From NCBI GenBank assembly GCA_934552695.1, contig CAKTER010000018.1, forward strand, positions 1 to 16,431: 16,431 nucleotides of DNA, written 5' to 3'. Under the pieces are notes generated by a model. That model did not search any database. It was not told the DNA's origin and saw only the letters and a list, made by a program, of their open reading frames with translations. A program made the translations under genes and the position numbers. Origin of the DNA: an uncultured Eubacteriales bacterium. Lineage in GTDB: Bacteria; Bacillota; Clostridia; Lachnospirales; Anaerotignaceae. Of the stretch, positions 1-6,079 are shown piece by piece (the stretch's first letter is position 1; every line of letters begins with the position of its first letter).

Positions 1-1019
1 GCAGCCTGTTGGCCCGGCTGCTTCCCCAGGGCGTGGGGGCGGTGGTGCGTACCGACGGCGAGGGCCGCAGCGAGGAGGAGTTCCGGGCGGAAATCGACCG
101 GCTGTGGAAGAGCGTACAGGCGGTGCGGAAGGTGGCGGGGTTCCGAAAAGCCCCGGCGCTGCTGTACCGGGAGCTGAACCCGCTGCTGAAGGCGGTGCGG
201 GATTTGTGGGGGCAGGACGTGGAAGAGATCATTGTTAACGACAAGGCCCTCTTCGACGAGCTGGAGGCCCTGCGGGAGCATTACGGCCGCCCGGCGGGGT
301 CGGTGAAGCTGTACGATAAGCCCACCCCCCTGTTTGAGGAGTTTTTTGTGGAAAAGGAAGCGCAAAAGGCCTTCCAAAAACGGGTGTGGCTGAAAAGCGG
401 CGGGTTTTTGGTGATTGACCAGACGGAGGCCTGCGTGGTCATCGACGTAAACACCGGGAAGTTTACCGGGAAAAAAGACCCGAAGGCCACATTTTTAAAA
501 ACCAACCTGGAGGCGGCGGCGGAGATTGCCCGGCAGCTGCGGCTGCGGAACCTTTCGGGGCTGATTATTGTGGACTTTATCGATTTGCAGACCGAGGCCG
601 ATAAGGAAACCCTGCGGGAGGCCCTCATCGAGGCCGTGCGGGGCGACCGGGTGAAAACGCTGGTGGTGGGCATGACCGAGCTGGGGCTGATGCAGCTGAC
701 CCGGAAAAAGACCGGGCCCAGCCTGTGGCAATCGGTGGGGCGGCCCTGCGTCCATTGCGGCGGCCTGGGGCTGGAGCCCAGCCGGGAGCAGCTGGCTATG
801 CAGATTTATCGGGAATGCAAGGCGTTGCTGGCCCAAACGGTGTTCGACGAGGTAACGGTGACAGCCTCTCCGGCGCTGTTGGCCGTGCTTTCCGGGCCCG
901 AGGGGAAAACGGTGGAGCGGGTGCAGCAGGAGCTGGGGGGACGAATCGTTTTAAACCCCGGCGGCAGCGATGATCGGTGCTATACGGTGAAGGGCCGGAA
1001 AACCCCGAAAGATTCTTGA
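1..1019 (+). CDS. rng: Ribonuclease E/G family endoribonuclease, 5'-truncated by the window edge
   Basis: This is the C-terminal part (about 336 residues seen) of an RNase E/G-type single-strand endoribonuclease, a cytoplasmic enzyme of mRNA decay and rRNA maturation. The frame is open to the left edge, so the start codon and the N-terminal S1 domain lie outside; the TTG at position 9 is not a real start. The sequence shows the DNase I-like catalytic core with both Mg-binding aspartate motifs: VVIDVNTGKFTG (about residues 142-153 of the visible part) and LIIVDFIDL. The family signature ARQLRLRNLSG is present, followed by MTRKKTGPSLW and a zinc-link pair in RPCVHCGG, comparable to the CPxC link of RNase E/G. 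The protein ends soon after the small domain, without a long scaffold tail, so it is closer to RNase G than to enterobacterial RNase E. The stop is TGA at 1017-1019. The downstream neighbour rny is also an mRNA-decay endonuclease but has its own promoter. Recognition is by motif comparison from memory. Confidence 0.93.
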   Translation, partial: SLLARLLPQGVGAVVRTDGEGRSEEEFRAEIDRLWKSVQAVRKVAGFRKAPALLYRELNPLLKAVRDLWGQDVEEIIVNDKALFDELEALREHYGRPAGSVKLYDKPTPLFEEFFVEKEAQKAFQKRVWLKSGGFLVIDQTEACVVIDVNTGKFTGKKDPKATFLKTNLEAAAEIARQLRLRNLSGLIIVDFIDLQTEADKETLREALIEAVRGDRVKTLVVGMTELGLMQLTRKKTGPSLWQSVGRPCVHCGGLGLEPSREQLAMQIYRECKALLAQTVFDEVTVTASPALLAVLSGPEGKTVERVQQELGGRIVLNPGGSDDRCYTVKGRKTPKDS

Positions 1020-1044
1020 CACCGGGGTGGAATCGCTATAAAAT
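1016..1044 (+). promoter_or_regulatory. Sigma-A-type promoter for rny, overlapping the rng stop codon
   Basis: A perfect -35 TTGACA at 1016-1021 and a -10 TAAAAT at 1039-1044 are separated by 17 bases. The -35 box includes the TGA stop of rng, so promoter and upstream coding end are interlocked. No terminator lies between rng and this promoter. The predicted transcription start is near 1051, leaving a leader of about 150 nt before rny. Confidence 0.8.
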
Positions 1045-1057
1045 AATATTTGTGTAA

Positions 1058-1159
1058 TAAAGTGCGGGGGCTTTGGCCCTCTTGCTTTATGGACGTTTGC
1101 CGAACGACCTGACGGGCTTGGCCCGCAGGGGCGGCGTCACAGCATAAACTTTGTACGCC
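1058..1159 (+). promoter_or_regulatory. Structured 5' leader of rny with four consecutive stem-loops
   Basis: Hand folding gives four hairpins in a row. The first spans 1058-1089: a 14-position stem with three G-U pairs and one mismatch, closing loop TTTG at 1072-1075. The second spans 1094-1106 (CGTT/AACG). The third spans 1108-1129 (CCTG, bulged A1112, CGGGC, loop TTG, GCCCG, CAGG). The fourth spans 1133-1159 (GGCGT, bulged C1138, ACA, 10-nt loop, TGT, ACGCC). None is followed by a U-tract, so they are unlikely to be plain terminators. The ribosome-binding site at 1182-1188 lies outside all four. The function is unknown; control of mRNA stability, possibly by RNase Y itself, is an inference. 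Confidence 0.5.
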
Positions 1160-1198
1160 ATGCACGTTGAAAACTGAATAAAGGAGGTGTTAGCACTT

Positions 1199-2740
1199 AT
1201 GCCTATTTACGTTACTATTATAATTGCCGTAGTCACGTTGCTGGCCGGCTTTGGCGTTGGGATTTTGTACCGGAAATCCGTGGCGGAGGCCCGGGTGGGC
1301 AGCGCCGAAGACAGAGCAGTTAAAATAGTGGAGGACGCAAAGAAGGAGGCCGAAAACAAAAAGAAAGAGATTTTGTTGGAGGCAAAAGAGGAAAGCATTA
1401 AAGCCAAGAACGAAATGGAGCGGGAGGCCCGGGAACGGCGGAACGATTTGCAAAAAACGGAGCGCCGGTTAATCCAAAAGGAAGAAACCCTGGACCGGAA
1501 AGCCGAAGCCTACGAAAAGAAGGAAGAGCAGGTGGCCCGCAAGCTGGAGTCCTTGGAACGGCAGCGGGAAGAGGCCGAAAAGCTGCACGAGCAGCAGATT
1601 GCCGAGCTGGAACGCATTTCGGGGCTGACGTCGGAGGAAGCCAAAAAGTACATTTTGGAGACCGTGGAGAACGAGGTTCAGCACGAAGCCACCCTGCTAA
1701 TCAAGGAGACCGAGGCCAAGGCGAAGCTGGAGGCCGACCGGCGGGCCCGGGACATTTTGGCAACGGCAATCCAGAAGTGTGCGGTAGACCATGTGGCCGA
1801 AAGCACCGTTTCGGTGGTGCAGCTGCCCAACGATGAGATGAAGGGCCGGATTATTGGCCGGGAAGGCCGGAACATCCGGGCGCTGGAAACCTTGACGGGC
1901 ATTGACCTTATCATCGACGACACACCGGAAGCCGTGATTTTGTCGGGCTTTGACCCGGTGCGCCGGGAGATTGCCCGCATTGCTTTGGAAAAGCTCATTG
2001 TGGACGGTCGGGTACACCCGGCCCGCATTGAGGAAATGGTGGAAAAGGCCCGGAAAGAGGTGGAGGTCATCATCCGCGAGGAGGGCGAGGCCGCTACCTT
2101 TGAAACCGGTGTTAACGGGTTGCACCCGGAGCTTATCCGGTTGCTGGGCAAGCTGAAATACCGTACCAGCTATGGCCAGAATGTGTTGAAGCACTCCATC
2201 GAGGTTTCGCATTTGGCCGGCCTGATGGCTGCCGAGCTGGGCGTGGACATTGCCCTGGCCAAACGGGCCGGGCTGCTTCACGACATTGGCAAAAGTGTGG
2301 ACTACGAAATGGAAGGCTCCCACATCAGCATCGGTGTGTCCCTCTGTAAGAAATACAAGGAGGGGCCCGTGGTCATCAATGCAGTGGAGGCACACCATGG
2401 CGACGCCGAACCCAAGAGCATTATTGCGGTGCTGGTACAAGCCGCCGACGCCATTTCGGCTGCGCGGCCGGGCGCCCGGCGGGAAACGCTGGAGTCCTAT
2501 ATTAAGCGGCTGCAAAATCTGGAAGAGATTGCGGATTCCTTTAAGGGCGTGGAGAAATCCTTTGCCATTCAGGCTGGCCGGGAGCTGCGGATTGTCGTGA
2601 TCCCCGAAGAGGTCAGCGACGAAAACATGACCCTGTTGGCCCGGAATGTGGCCAAGCGCATCGAGGATGAGCTGGAATACCCGGGACAGATTAAGGTGAA
2701 CATTGTCCGGGAGACCCGGGCTGTGGATTACGCCAAATAA
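1199..2740 (+). CDS. rny: Ribonuclease Y
   Basis: RNase Y is the membrane-anchored endoribonuclease that starts bulk mRNA turnover in many Firmicutes. The chosen start is ATG 1199, with AGGAGGT at about 1182-1188 placed 10 bases upstream. An in-frame GTG at 1187 sits inside that ribosome-binding site and is rejected. The product is 513 residues, typical for the family (about 520). Visible in order are an N-terminal transmembrane helix (about residues 3-23), a long charged coiled coil (about 25-190), a KH RNA-binding domain with [15 protein letters not shown] (about 213-227), and an HD phosphohydrolase domain with the metal-binding pair in LLHDIGKS (H361, D362). The C terminus matches the family's conserved tail. 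It is a single-gene transcription unit, with its own promoter at 1016-1044 and a terminator at 2780-2816. Confidence 0.97.
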   Translation: MPIYVTIIIAVVTLLAGFGVGILYRKSVAEARVGSAEDRAVKIVEDAKKEAENKKKEILLEAKEESIKAKNEMEREARERRNDLQKTERRLIQKEETLDRKAEAYEKKEEQVARKLESLERQREEAEKLHEQQIAELERISGLTSEEAKKYILETVENEVQHEATLLIKETEAKAKLEADRRARDILATAIQKCAVDHVAESTVSVVQLPNDEMKGRIIGREGRNIRALETLTGIDLIIDDTPEAVILSGFDPVRREIARIALEKLIVDGRVHPARIEEMVEKARKEVEVIIREEGEAATFETGVNGLHPELIRLLGKLKYRTSYGQNVLKHSIEVSHLAGLMAAELGVDIALAKRAGLLHDIGKSVDYEMEGSHISIGVSLCKKYKEGPVVINAVEAHHGDAEPKSIIAVLVQAADAISAARPGARRETLESYIKRLQNLEEIADSFKGVEKSFAIQAGRELRIVVIPEEVSDENMTLLARNVAKRIEDELEYPGQIKVNIVRETRAVDYAK

Positions 2741-2779
2741 GCCGGAACACAAACGCAGGACAAAAGACGATGGCCGCAG

Positions 2780-2816
2780 AGCAGCTTGGGAAACCAGGCT
2801 GCTTTGTTTGTATTTT
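2780..2816 (+). terminator. Rho-independent terminator after rny
   Basis: A 10-bp stem with one G-U pair (AGCAGCTTGG / CCAGGCTGCT) closes a GAAA tetraloop at 2780-2803. A T-rich tract runs from 2803 to 2816. It lies 40 bases after the rny stop. A smaller 5-bp hairpin (CGATT/AATCG, 2838-2852) follows and may be incidental. Confidence 0.85.
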
Positions 2817-2911
2817 GGAAAACTTTTTAAGAAAAAACGATTTTGAGAATCGCTTTGTCAGGAAGAGCGGGGGATGCCCTTGCTCCGGCAATACAGAGAA
2901 AAAGAATTTGA

Positions 2912-2930
2912 TGTAACTGTTGACATTACA
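2912..2930. promoter_or_regulatory. Upstream operator half of a tandem pair, TGTAA-N9-TTACA
   Basis: TGTAACTGTTGACATTACA is a 5-bp inverted repeat with a 9-base spacer, and it contains the whole -35 box (2920-2925). The same TGTAA-N9-TTACA architecture recurs at 2949-2967. A bound dimer here would cover the -35, so repression is the simplest reading. Assigning it to the Rrf2 protein encoded at the operon's end is an inference. Confidence 0.6.
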
Positions 2931-2948
2931 GCAAAAGCGTGCTATCCT
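2920..2948 (+). promoter_or_regulatory. Sigma-A-type promoter of the OYE/Rrf2 operon
   Basis: A -35 TTGACA at 2920-2925 and a -10 TATCCT at 2943-2948 are separated by exactly 17 bases. It lies about 70 bases upstream of the first oxidoreductase start. Palindromes overlap the -35 and immediately follow the -10, so the promoter looks strong but repressible. Confidence 0.75.
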
Positions 2949-2967
2949 TGTAACAGATTATGTTACA
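2949..2967. promoter_or_regulatory. Downstream operator, perfect 7-bp palindrome TGTAACA-N5-TGTTACA
   Basis: TGTAACAGATTATGTTACA is a perfect 7-bp inverted repeat with a 5-base spacer. It starts one base after the -10 box and would cover the transcription start (about 2955). It shares the outer TGTAA-N9-TTACA pattern with the site at 2912-2930, and the two centres are 37 bp apart (about 3.5 helical turns). An ATG at 2960, inside the right arm, is not a plausible start because it has no ribosome-binding site. Confidence 0.65.
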
Positions 2968-3016
2968 GGATGTGCGGCTGGCACATGATATTTTAAAAAC
3001 CAGGAGGAACATGATT

Positions 3017-4078
3017 ATGAGCAATGTGTTTGAGCCCTGTCACGTAGGCGGTCTAGAGCTGCGGAACCGGTTTGTCCGGTCGTCTACCATGGATCCCTTT
3101 GGAGAGGTAGGCGGGCAGGTTTCGCAAAAGCAGGTAGACCTGTGCCGGGAGTTGGCCGAAAATCAGGTAGGGCTGATTCTTAGCGGGATGGCCTATGTAA
3201 CGCCGGACAGCGGGTCGGCCCCCACCCAGAACGCCATTTATGACGATAGCTTTATTCCCGGACACCGGGCGGTGGCGGAAGCGGTCCATGGGGCCGGGGG
3301 AAAAATTTTGCTGCAAATCAACCACTGCGGCGCCGGAAGCAGCAGCGAGGACGCCGTAGGCCCTTCGGAATTTGTTTCGCCCCTAACGAAAAAGCCCTGC
3401 CGGGCTATGACGGTGGCCGAGATTGACCGTGTGGTAGAGGACTTTGCCGCTGCCGCTGTTCGGGCGCAAAAGGCCGGGTACGACGGGATTCAACTGCACT
3501 GTGCCCATGGATATTTGCTCAGCGAGTTTATCAACCCCACCATGAACCATCGGACGGACGAATACGGCGGCTCGGTAGAAAACCGGTTCCGGTTTGCCGC
3601 CCGGGTGATTTCTGCGGTGCGGGAGGCGGTGGGCCCCTCTTATCCGCTGTGGATTAAGATTAACAGCAACATCGAGGACGGCGACGAGGGCTTTGAACCG
3701 GCGCTGCTGTGGATGGGTCAGGAATGCCGCCGGCTGGGGGTGGACGCCATCGAGGTCTCGGGCTGCGACTTTACCCCCCAGGGCCGGGCAGGTCATCACA
3801 ACTATTATTTGAACCGGGCCAAGGCCCTGAAGGAAGCCTGCGGGCTGCCGGTCATTTTGGTAGGTGGCGTTCGCACGGCGGAGGATATGCAGCAGGTGCT
3901 GGATAACGGGTTGGACTTGGTATCCCTGTGCCGCCCCTTTATCTGCGAACCCGATTTGGTGGTACGCCTGAAAAACGGCCAGGAAAAAGCCAAATGCGTC
4001 AGCTGCAGCAAATGTTTCTTCCTGTACTACAAGGAAGGGGTACGTTGCGTATTCCATTTAAAGGATAAGAAGGAATAA
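3017..4078 (+). CDS. Old Yellow Enzyme-family NADH:flavin oxidoreductase with C-terminal Cys cluster (first paralogue)
   Basis: This is a cytoplasmic FMN-dependent ene-reductase of the OYE family, with an (alpha/beta)8 barrel that reduces activated C=C bonds; the substrate is not known. ATG 3017 is chosen because AGGAGGA at 3002-3008 gives it 8-base spacing. ATG 3011, in the same frame, would sit only 2 bases away. The product is 353 residues. It shows the FMN-binding N terminus (VGGLELRNRFVRSSTMDPFG), the active-site motif HCAHGYLLSEF with H161, H164 and Y166, then NHRTDEYGGSVENRFRF and a phosphate-binding end GGVRT...CRPFICEPD. The C terminus carries C327-x2-C330-x2-C333-x10-C344. This resembles the 4Fe-4S cysteine set of the trimethylamine dehydrogenase/2,4-dienoyl-CoA reductase branch, but the NAD(P)/FAD-binding domains that follow in those enzymes are absent. 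It is the first gene of the operon and is paralogous to the next gene. Confidence 0.88.
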   Translation: MSNVFEPCHVGGLELRNRFVRSSTMDPFGEVGGQVSQKQVDLCRELAENQVGLILSGMAYVTPDSGSAPTQNAIYDDSFIPGHRAVAEAVHGAGGKILLQINHCGAGSSSEDAVGPSEFVSPLTKKPCRAMTVAEIDRVVEDFAAAAVRAQKAGYDGIQLHCAHGYLLSEFINPTMNHRTDEYGGSVENRFRFAARVISAVREAVGPSYPLWIKINSNIEDGDEGFEPALLWMGQECRRLGVDAIEVSGCDFTPQGRAGHHNYYLNRAKALKEACGLPVILVGGVRTAEDMQQVLDNGLDLVSLCRPFICEPDLVVRLKNGQEKAKCVSCSKCFFLYYKEGVRCVFHLKDKKE

Positions 4079-4143
4079 AGGATACAAAGCAGGCCAACCG
4101 GCAAAGCGAAGTGACGGGAAGCAACGGAAAAGGAGAGTGCGCT

Positions 4144-5211
4144 ATGACAGCATGGGAACCCATTACGTTGGGGACACTGGAACTGAAAAACCGGATTGTG
4201 CGGGCTCCGTTTCAAACCAGCAACTGCGGTGAGGGCGGCACGGTGAGTGAGCGAAAAGCCCGGGAAACGGCGGAGCTGGCAAAAAACGAGGTGGGCTTGA
4301 TTGTGACCGGGCAAATGGCGGTGCTGCCGTCCGGCCAGGTGAGCGACTATCAGGATATGATGTTTTACCAGGCACATGTGGCAGAGCAGCGGAAGGTGAC
4401 GGCGGCGGTCCATGCCGCCGGTGGCAAGGTGGTGGCCCAAATCAACTATGCTGGGGCCAAGGCCAGCGCAGCGGTCACCCGGGGTTTGGCGCCCCTGGGG
4501 CCCTCGGAATTCCAGTTTGCTCCCACCAGCGTGCCGGCCCGGGCGGCCCGGGTGGACGAAATCCATGCCATTGCCGACGCTTTTGCGGCGGCGGCAGGCC
4601 GGGTGCAGGAAGCCGGGTTCGACGGGGTGGAGATCCATGCGGCGCATTTGTACTTTATTTCCGAGTTTTTAAATCCTTTTTATAACCACCGCACCGATGA
4701 GTATGGCGGCTCGGCGGAAAACCGGTTCCGGCTGCTGGGGGAGGTTTTGGAAAAGACCCGGCAGACGGTGGGGCCGGATTATCCCATTTTGGTCAAGTTT
4801 GAGTGCAACGCCGCCGAAAACGATGGCGGCTGGGTGAAAGACCTGATTTATTTTGCCAATCGTTGCGCCGCATACGGGGTGTGTGCGCTGGAGCTTTCCG
4901 GCTGCGATTACATCCCCCGGGGGGCCAAAGGCGAACGGCTGTATTATTTGGAGCGTATGACTTTTTTGAAAAAGATGATGGAGCTGCCTCTGATTTTGGA
5001 GGGCAGTGTTCGCAGCTTGGAGGATATTCAAAAGGTCATGGACGCCGGGATTGATTTGGTAGCCATCGGCCGGGCCCTGTGCTGCGAGCCGGATTTAATC
5101 CCCCGGCTGAAGGCCGGGCAGGAACAGGCGGCCTGCATGAGCTGTAGCCAGTGCTTTGCCCAGTTTTTAAAGGACGGCAGGAATTGCGTTTTGCACAAAA
5201 ACGAGGTATAA
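4144..5211 (+). CDS. Old Yellow Enzyme-family NADH:flavin oxidoreductase with C-terminal Cys cluster (second paralogue)
   Basis: This is a second single-domain OYE-type FMN oxidoreductase of 355 residues, clearly related to its upstream neighbour but well diverged. ATG 4144 has AGGAG at 4131-4135 with 8-base spacing; an in-frame ATG at 4111 lacks a ribosome-binding site. Landmarks are TLGTLELKNRIVRAPF near the N terminus, then IHAAHLYFISEF with H165, H168 and Y170. The usual HGY is HLY here, so a Gly is replaced by Leu next to the active site. NHRTDEYGGSAENRFRL and GSVRS...GRALCCEPD follow. The end again carries a cysteine cluster, C331-x2-C334-x2-C337-x10-C348, seven residues from the C terminus. 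The gap of 65 bases to the first paralogue contains no terminator, so the two are probably co-transcribed. The different pocket residues suggest a different substrate or a heteromeric partner role; both are guesses. Confidence 0.87.
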   Translation: MTAWEPITLGTLELKNRIVRAPFQTSNCGEGGTVSERKARETAELAKNEVGLIVTGQMAVLPSGQVSDYQDMMFYQAHVAEQRKVTAAVHAAGGKVVAQINYAGAKASAAVTRGLAPLGPSEFQFAPTSVPARAARVDEIHAIADAFAAAAGRVQEAGFDGVEIHAAHLYFISEFLNPFYNHRTDEYGGSAENRFRLLGEVLEKTRQTVGPDYPILVKFECNAAENDGGWVKDLIYFANRCAAYGVCALELSGCDYIPRGAKGERLYYLERMTFLKKMMELPLILEGSVRSLEDIQKVMDAGIDLVAIGRALCCEPDLIPRLKAGQEQAACMSCSQCFAQFLKDGRNCVLHKNEV

Positions 5212-5229
5212 TGAAAAGGAGGAGCCTGG

Positions 5230-5412
5230 ATGAAACCTACATTTACTCGCTTTTTGCTGGATGAAACCGAGGATGGGGTTGCGCTGTTAACGGTGAACCG
5301 GGGACTGGAGTTTGAGGCTCTGGCCGCATCCTTCCTTTGCCTGACCGACGATATGAAAGTGGGAACCAAAGCGTTTTTGGAAAAAACGAAGCCCGATTTT
5401 ACAGGAAAATAA
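5230..5412 (+). CDS. 60-residue ORF resembling an internally deleted crotonase (enoyl-CoA hydratase) remnant
   Basis: This short gene sits 18 bases after the second oxidoreductase and has a strong ribosome-binding site (AAGGAGGAG ending at about 5224) before ATG 5230. The product is 60 residues. Its first third (FLLDETEDGVALLTVNR) looks like the N-terminal strand pair of crotonase-fold enzymes (typically EDGVAVITLNRP). Its last 35-40 residues (from about GLEFEALAASF to FLEKTKPDFTGK) look like the crotonase C terminus (typically a glutamate-rich helix, then EGxxAFLEKRKPxF). The middle roughly 200 residues, which hold the CoA-binding and oxyanion-hole parts, are missing without breaking the frame. 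It cannot have crotonase activity. It may be a decayed gene, a small retained protein, or a coincidental resemblance. Good translation signals and operon position support expression. The homology is from memory and unverified. Confidence 0.55.
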   Translation: MKPTFTRFLLDETEDGVALLTVNRGLEFEALAASFLCLTDDMKVGTKAFLEKTKPDFTGK

Positions 5413-5427
5413 GTTTCGAGGTGTACT

Positions 5428-5901
5428 ATGCAGACCAGCAGCCGTTTATCCACAGCAACCCATATGATGATTTTGACCTATACCATTGGCGACCGGATGA
5501 AGCTGACCAGCGAGACCATGGCCCAAAGCATTCAGGTAAACCCGGTGATGGTGCGGCGGCTGATGAGCGCCCTAAAGGAAGCGGGGCTGGTCACCGTGGC
5601 GGCGGGCCGGGGCGGTATCCGGGCGGTGCGGCCGGCGGAGAAGGTGACCCTGTGGGATTTGTATGCGGCGGTGGAGGCCCCGGCGGAGGAAAGCCTGTTT
5701 GGCTTCCACGATTGCAGCCGCAGCCGCTGCCCGGTGGCGCAAAACATGCATCAGGTGTTGGATAAGCACCTGGACGACGCCCAGCATGCGCTGCGGGATA
5801 GCTTGGAACGGGTCACGCTGGCGGAGCTGTGCCGGGACATGGTGAATACCTGCGGGGTACAGCCGGAAACATTGTTTGCCAAAAGGGAGAAGCCGGTTTA
5901 A
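5428..5901 (+). CDS. Rrf2-family winged-helix transcriptional regulator
   Basis: This is a 157-residue DNA-binding regulator of the Rrf2 family, closest in pattern to YwnA-like members. ATG 5428 follows GAGGTG (5418-5423), and the gene begins 15 bases after the small ORF, so it is the last gene of the operon. Visible parts are an N-terminal SRLSTATHMM helix, a winged helix with LTSETMAQSIQVNPVMVRRLMSALKEAGLV (about residues 26-55), and a wing AAGRGGIRAVRPAEKVTLWDLYAAVE (about 58-83). A C-terminal dimer helix ends VTLAELCRDMV. Cysteines are at 96, 101, 135 and 142. C96-x4-C101 lies in the region where Fe-S Rrf2 proteins carry ligands, but the classic three-cysteine cluster signature is not seen, so thiol sensing is as likely as an Fe-S cluster. 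It probably acts at the paired palindromes at 2912-2967, controlling its own operon; this is an inference. Confidence 0.85.
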   Translation: MQTSSRLSTATHMMILTYTIGDRMKLTSETMAQSIQVNPVMVRRLMSALKEAGLVTVAAGRGGIRAVRPAEKVTLWDLYAAVEAPAEESLFGFHDCSRSRCPVAQNMHQVLDKHLDDAQHALRDSLERVTLAELCRDMVNTCGVQPETLFAKREKPV

Positions 5902-5921
5902 AACCGAAAAAAGGACAACAT

Positions 5922-5969
5922 AAAATGTCAGGTGTTTGCGGAGAAATCCAAAAAACACTTGACATTTTT
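5922..5969 (+). terminator. Long hairpin ending the OYE/Rrf2 operon, overlapping the rpsL promoter
   Basis: The left arm AAAATGTCAGGTGTTT (5922-5937) pairs with the right arm AAAACACTTGACATTTT (5952-5968), with a single mismatch-type position (G-T) and a loop of about 14 bases. A run of five T follows the right arm (5965-5969). It sits 21 bases after the Rrf2 stop and fits a terminator. The right arm contains TTGACA, the -35 box of the next promoter. Confidence 0.65.
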
Positions 5970-5987
5970 GCGTGGGAATGCTACACT
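5959..5987 (+). promoter_or_regulatory. Sigma-A-type promoter of the str (rpsL-rpsG-fusA) operon
   Basis: A -35 TTGACA at 5959-5964 and a -10 TACACT at 5982-5987 are separated by 17 bases. A 5-bp inverted repeat ACACT-N5-AGTGT (5983-5997) overlaps the -10. The start would be near 5994, leaving an rpsL leader of about 85 nt. Confidence 0.8.
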
Positions 5988-6079
5988 TTCCTAGTGTGCC
6001 TGTCCGGGCTTATTTTGCTGTGGGCAGCGTACCAACGAGTATAAGCAGAAGCTATCAAGTTACAAGGAGGTGCAGGAAA

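Noticed and set aside
1697..2752. A 351-codon minus-strand frame opposite rny
   Set aside because: It lies antisense to the KH and HD domains of RNase Y, has no domain similarity and has no promoter.
2838..2852. A small hairpin CGATT-TTGAG-AATCG after the rny terminator
   Set aside because: A five-bp AT-rich stem with no U-tract and no partner element is within chance expectation.
2960..3016. An upstream in-frame start (ATG 2960) for the first OYE
   Set aside because: The ATG lies within the operator palindrome at the transcription start and has no ribosome-binding site; AGGAGGA fits ATG 3017.
5829..6044. A 71-codon plus-strand frame between the Rrf2 gene and rpsL
   Set aside because: It overlaps the end of the Rrf2 gene in another frame and runs through the terminator hairpin and the str promoter.
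5972..6079. An upstream in-frame extension of rpsL (36 extra codons)
   Set aside because: It would start inside the promoter spacer. The S12 family starts at MPTFNQL, which has a strong ribosome-binding site.
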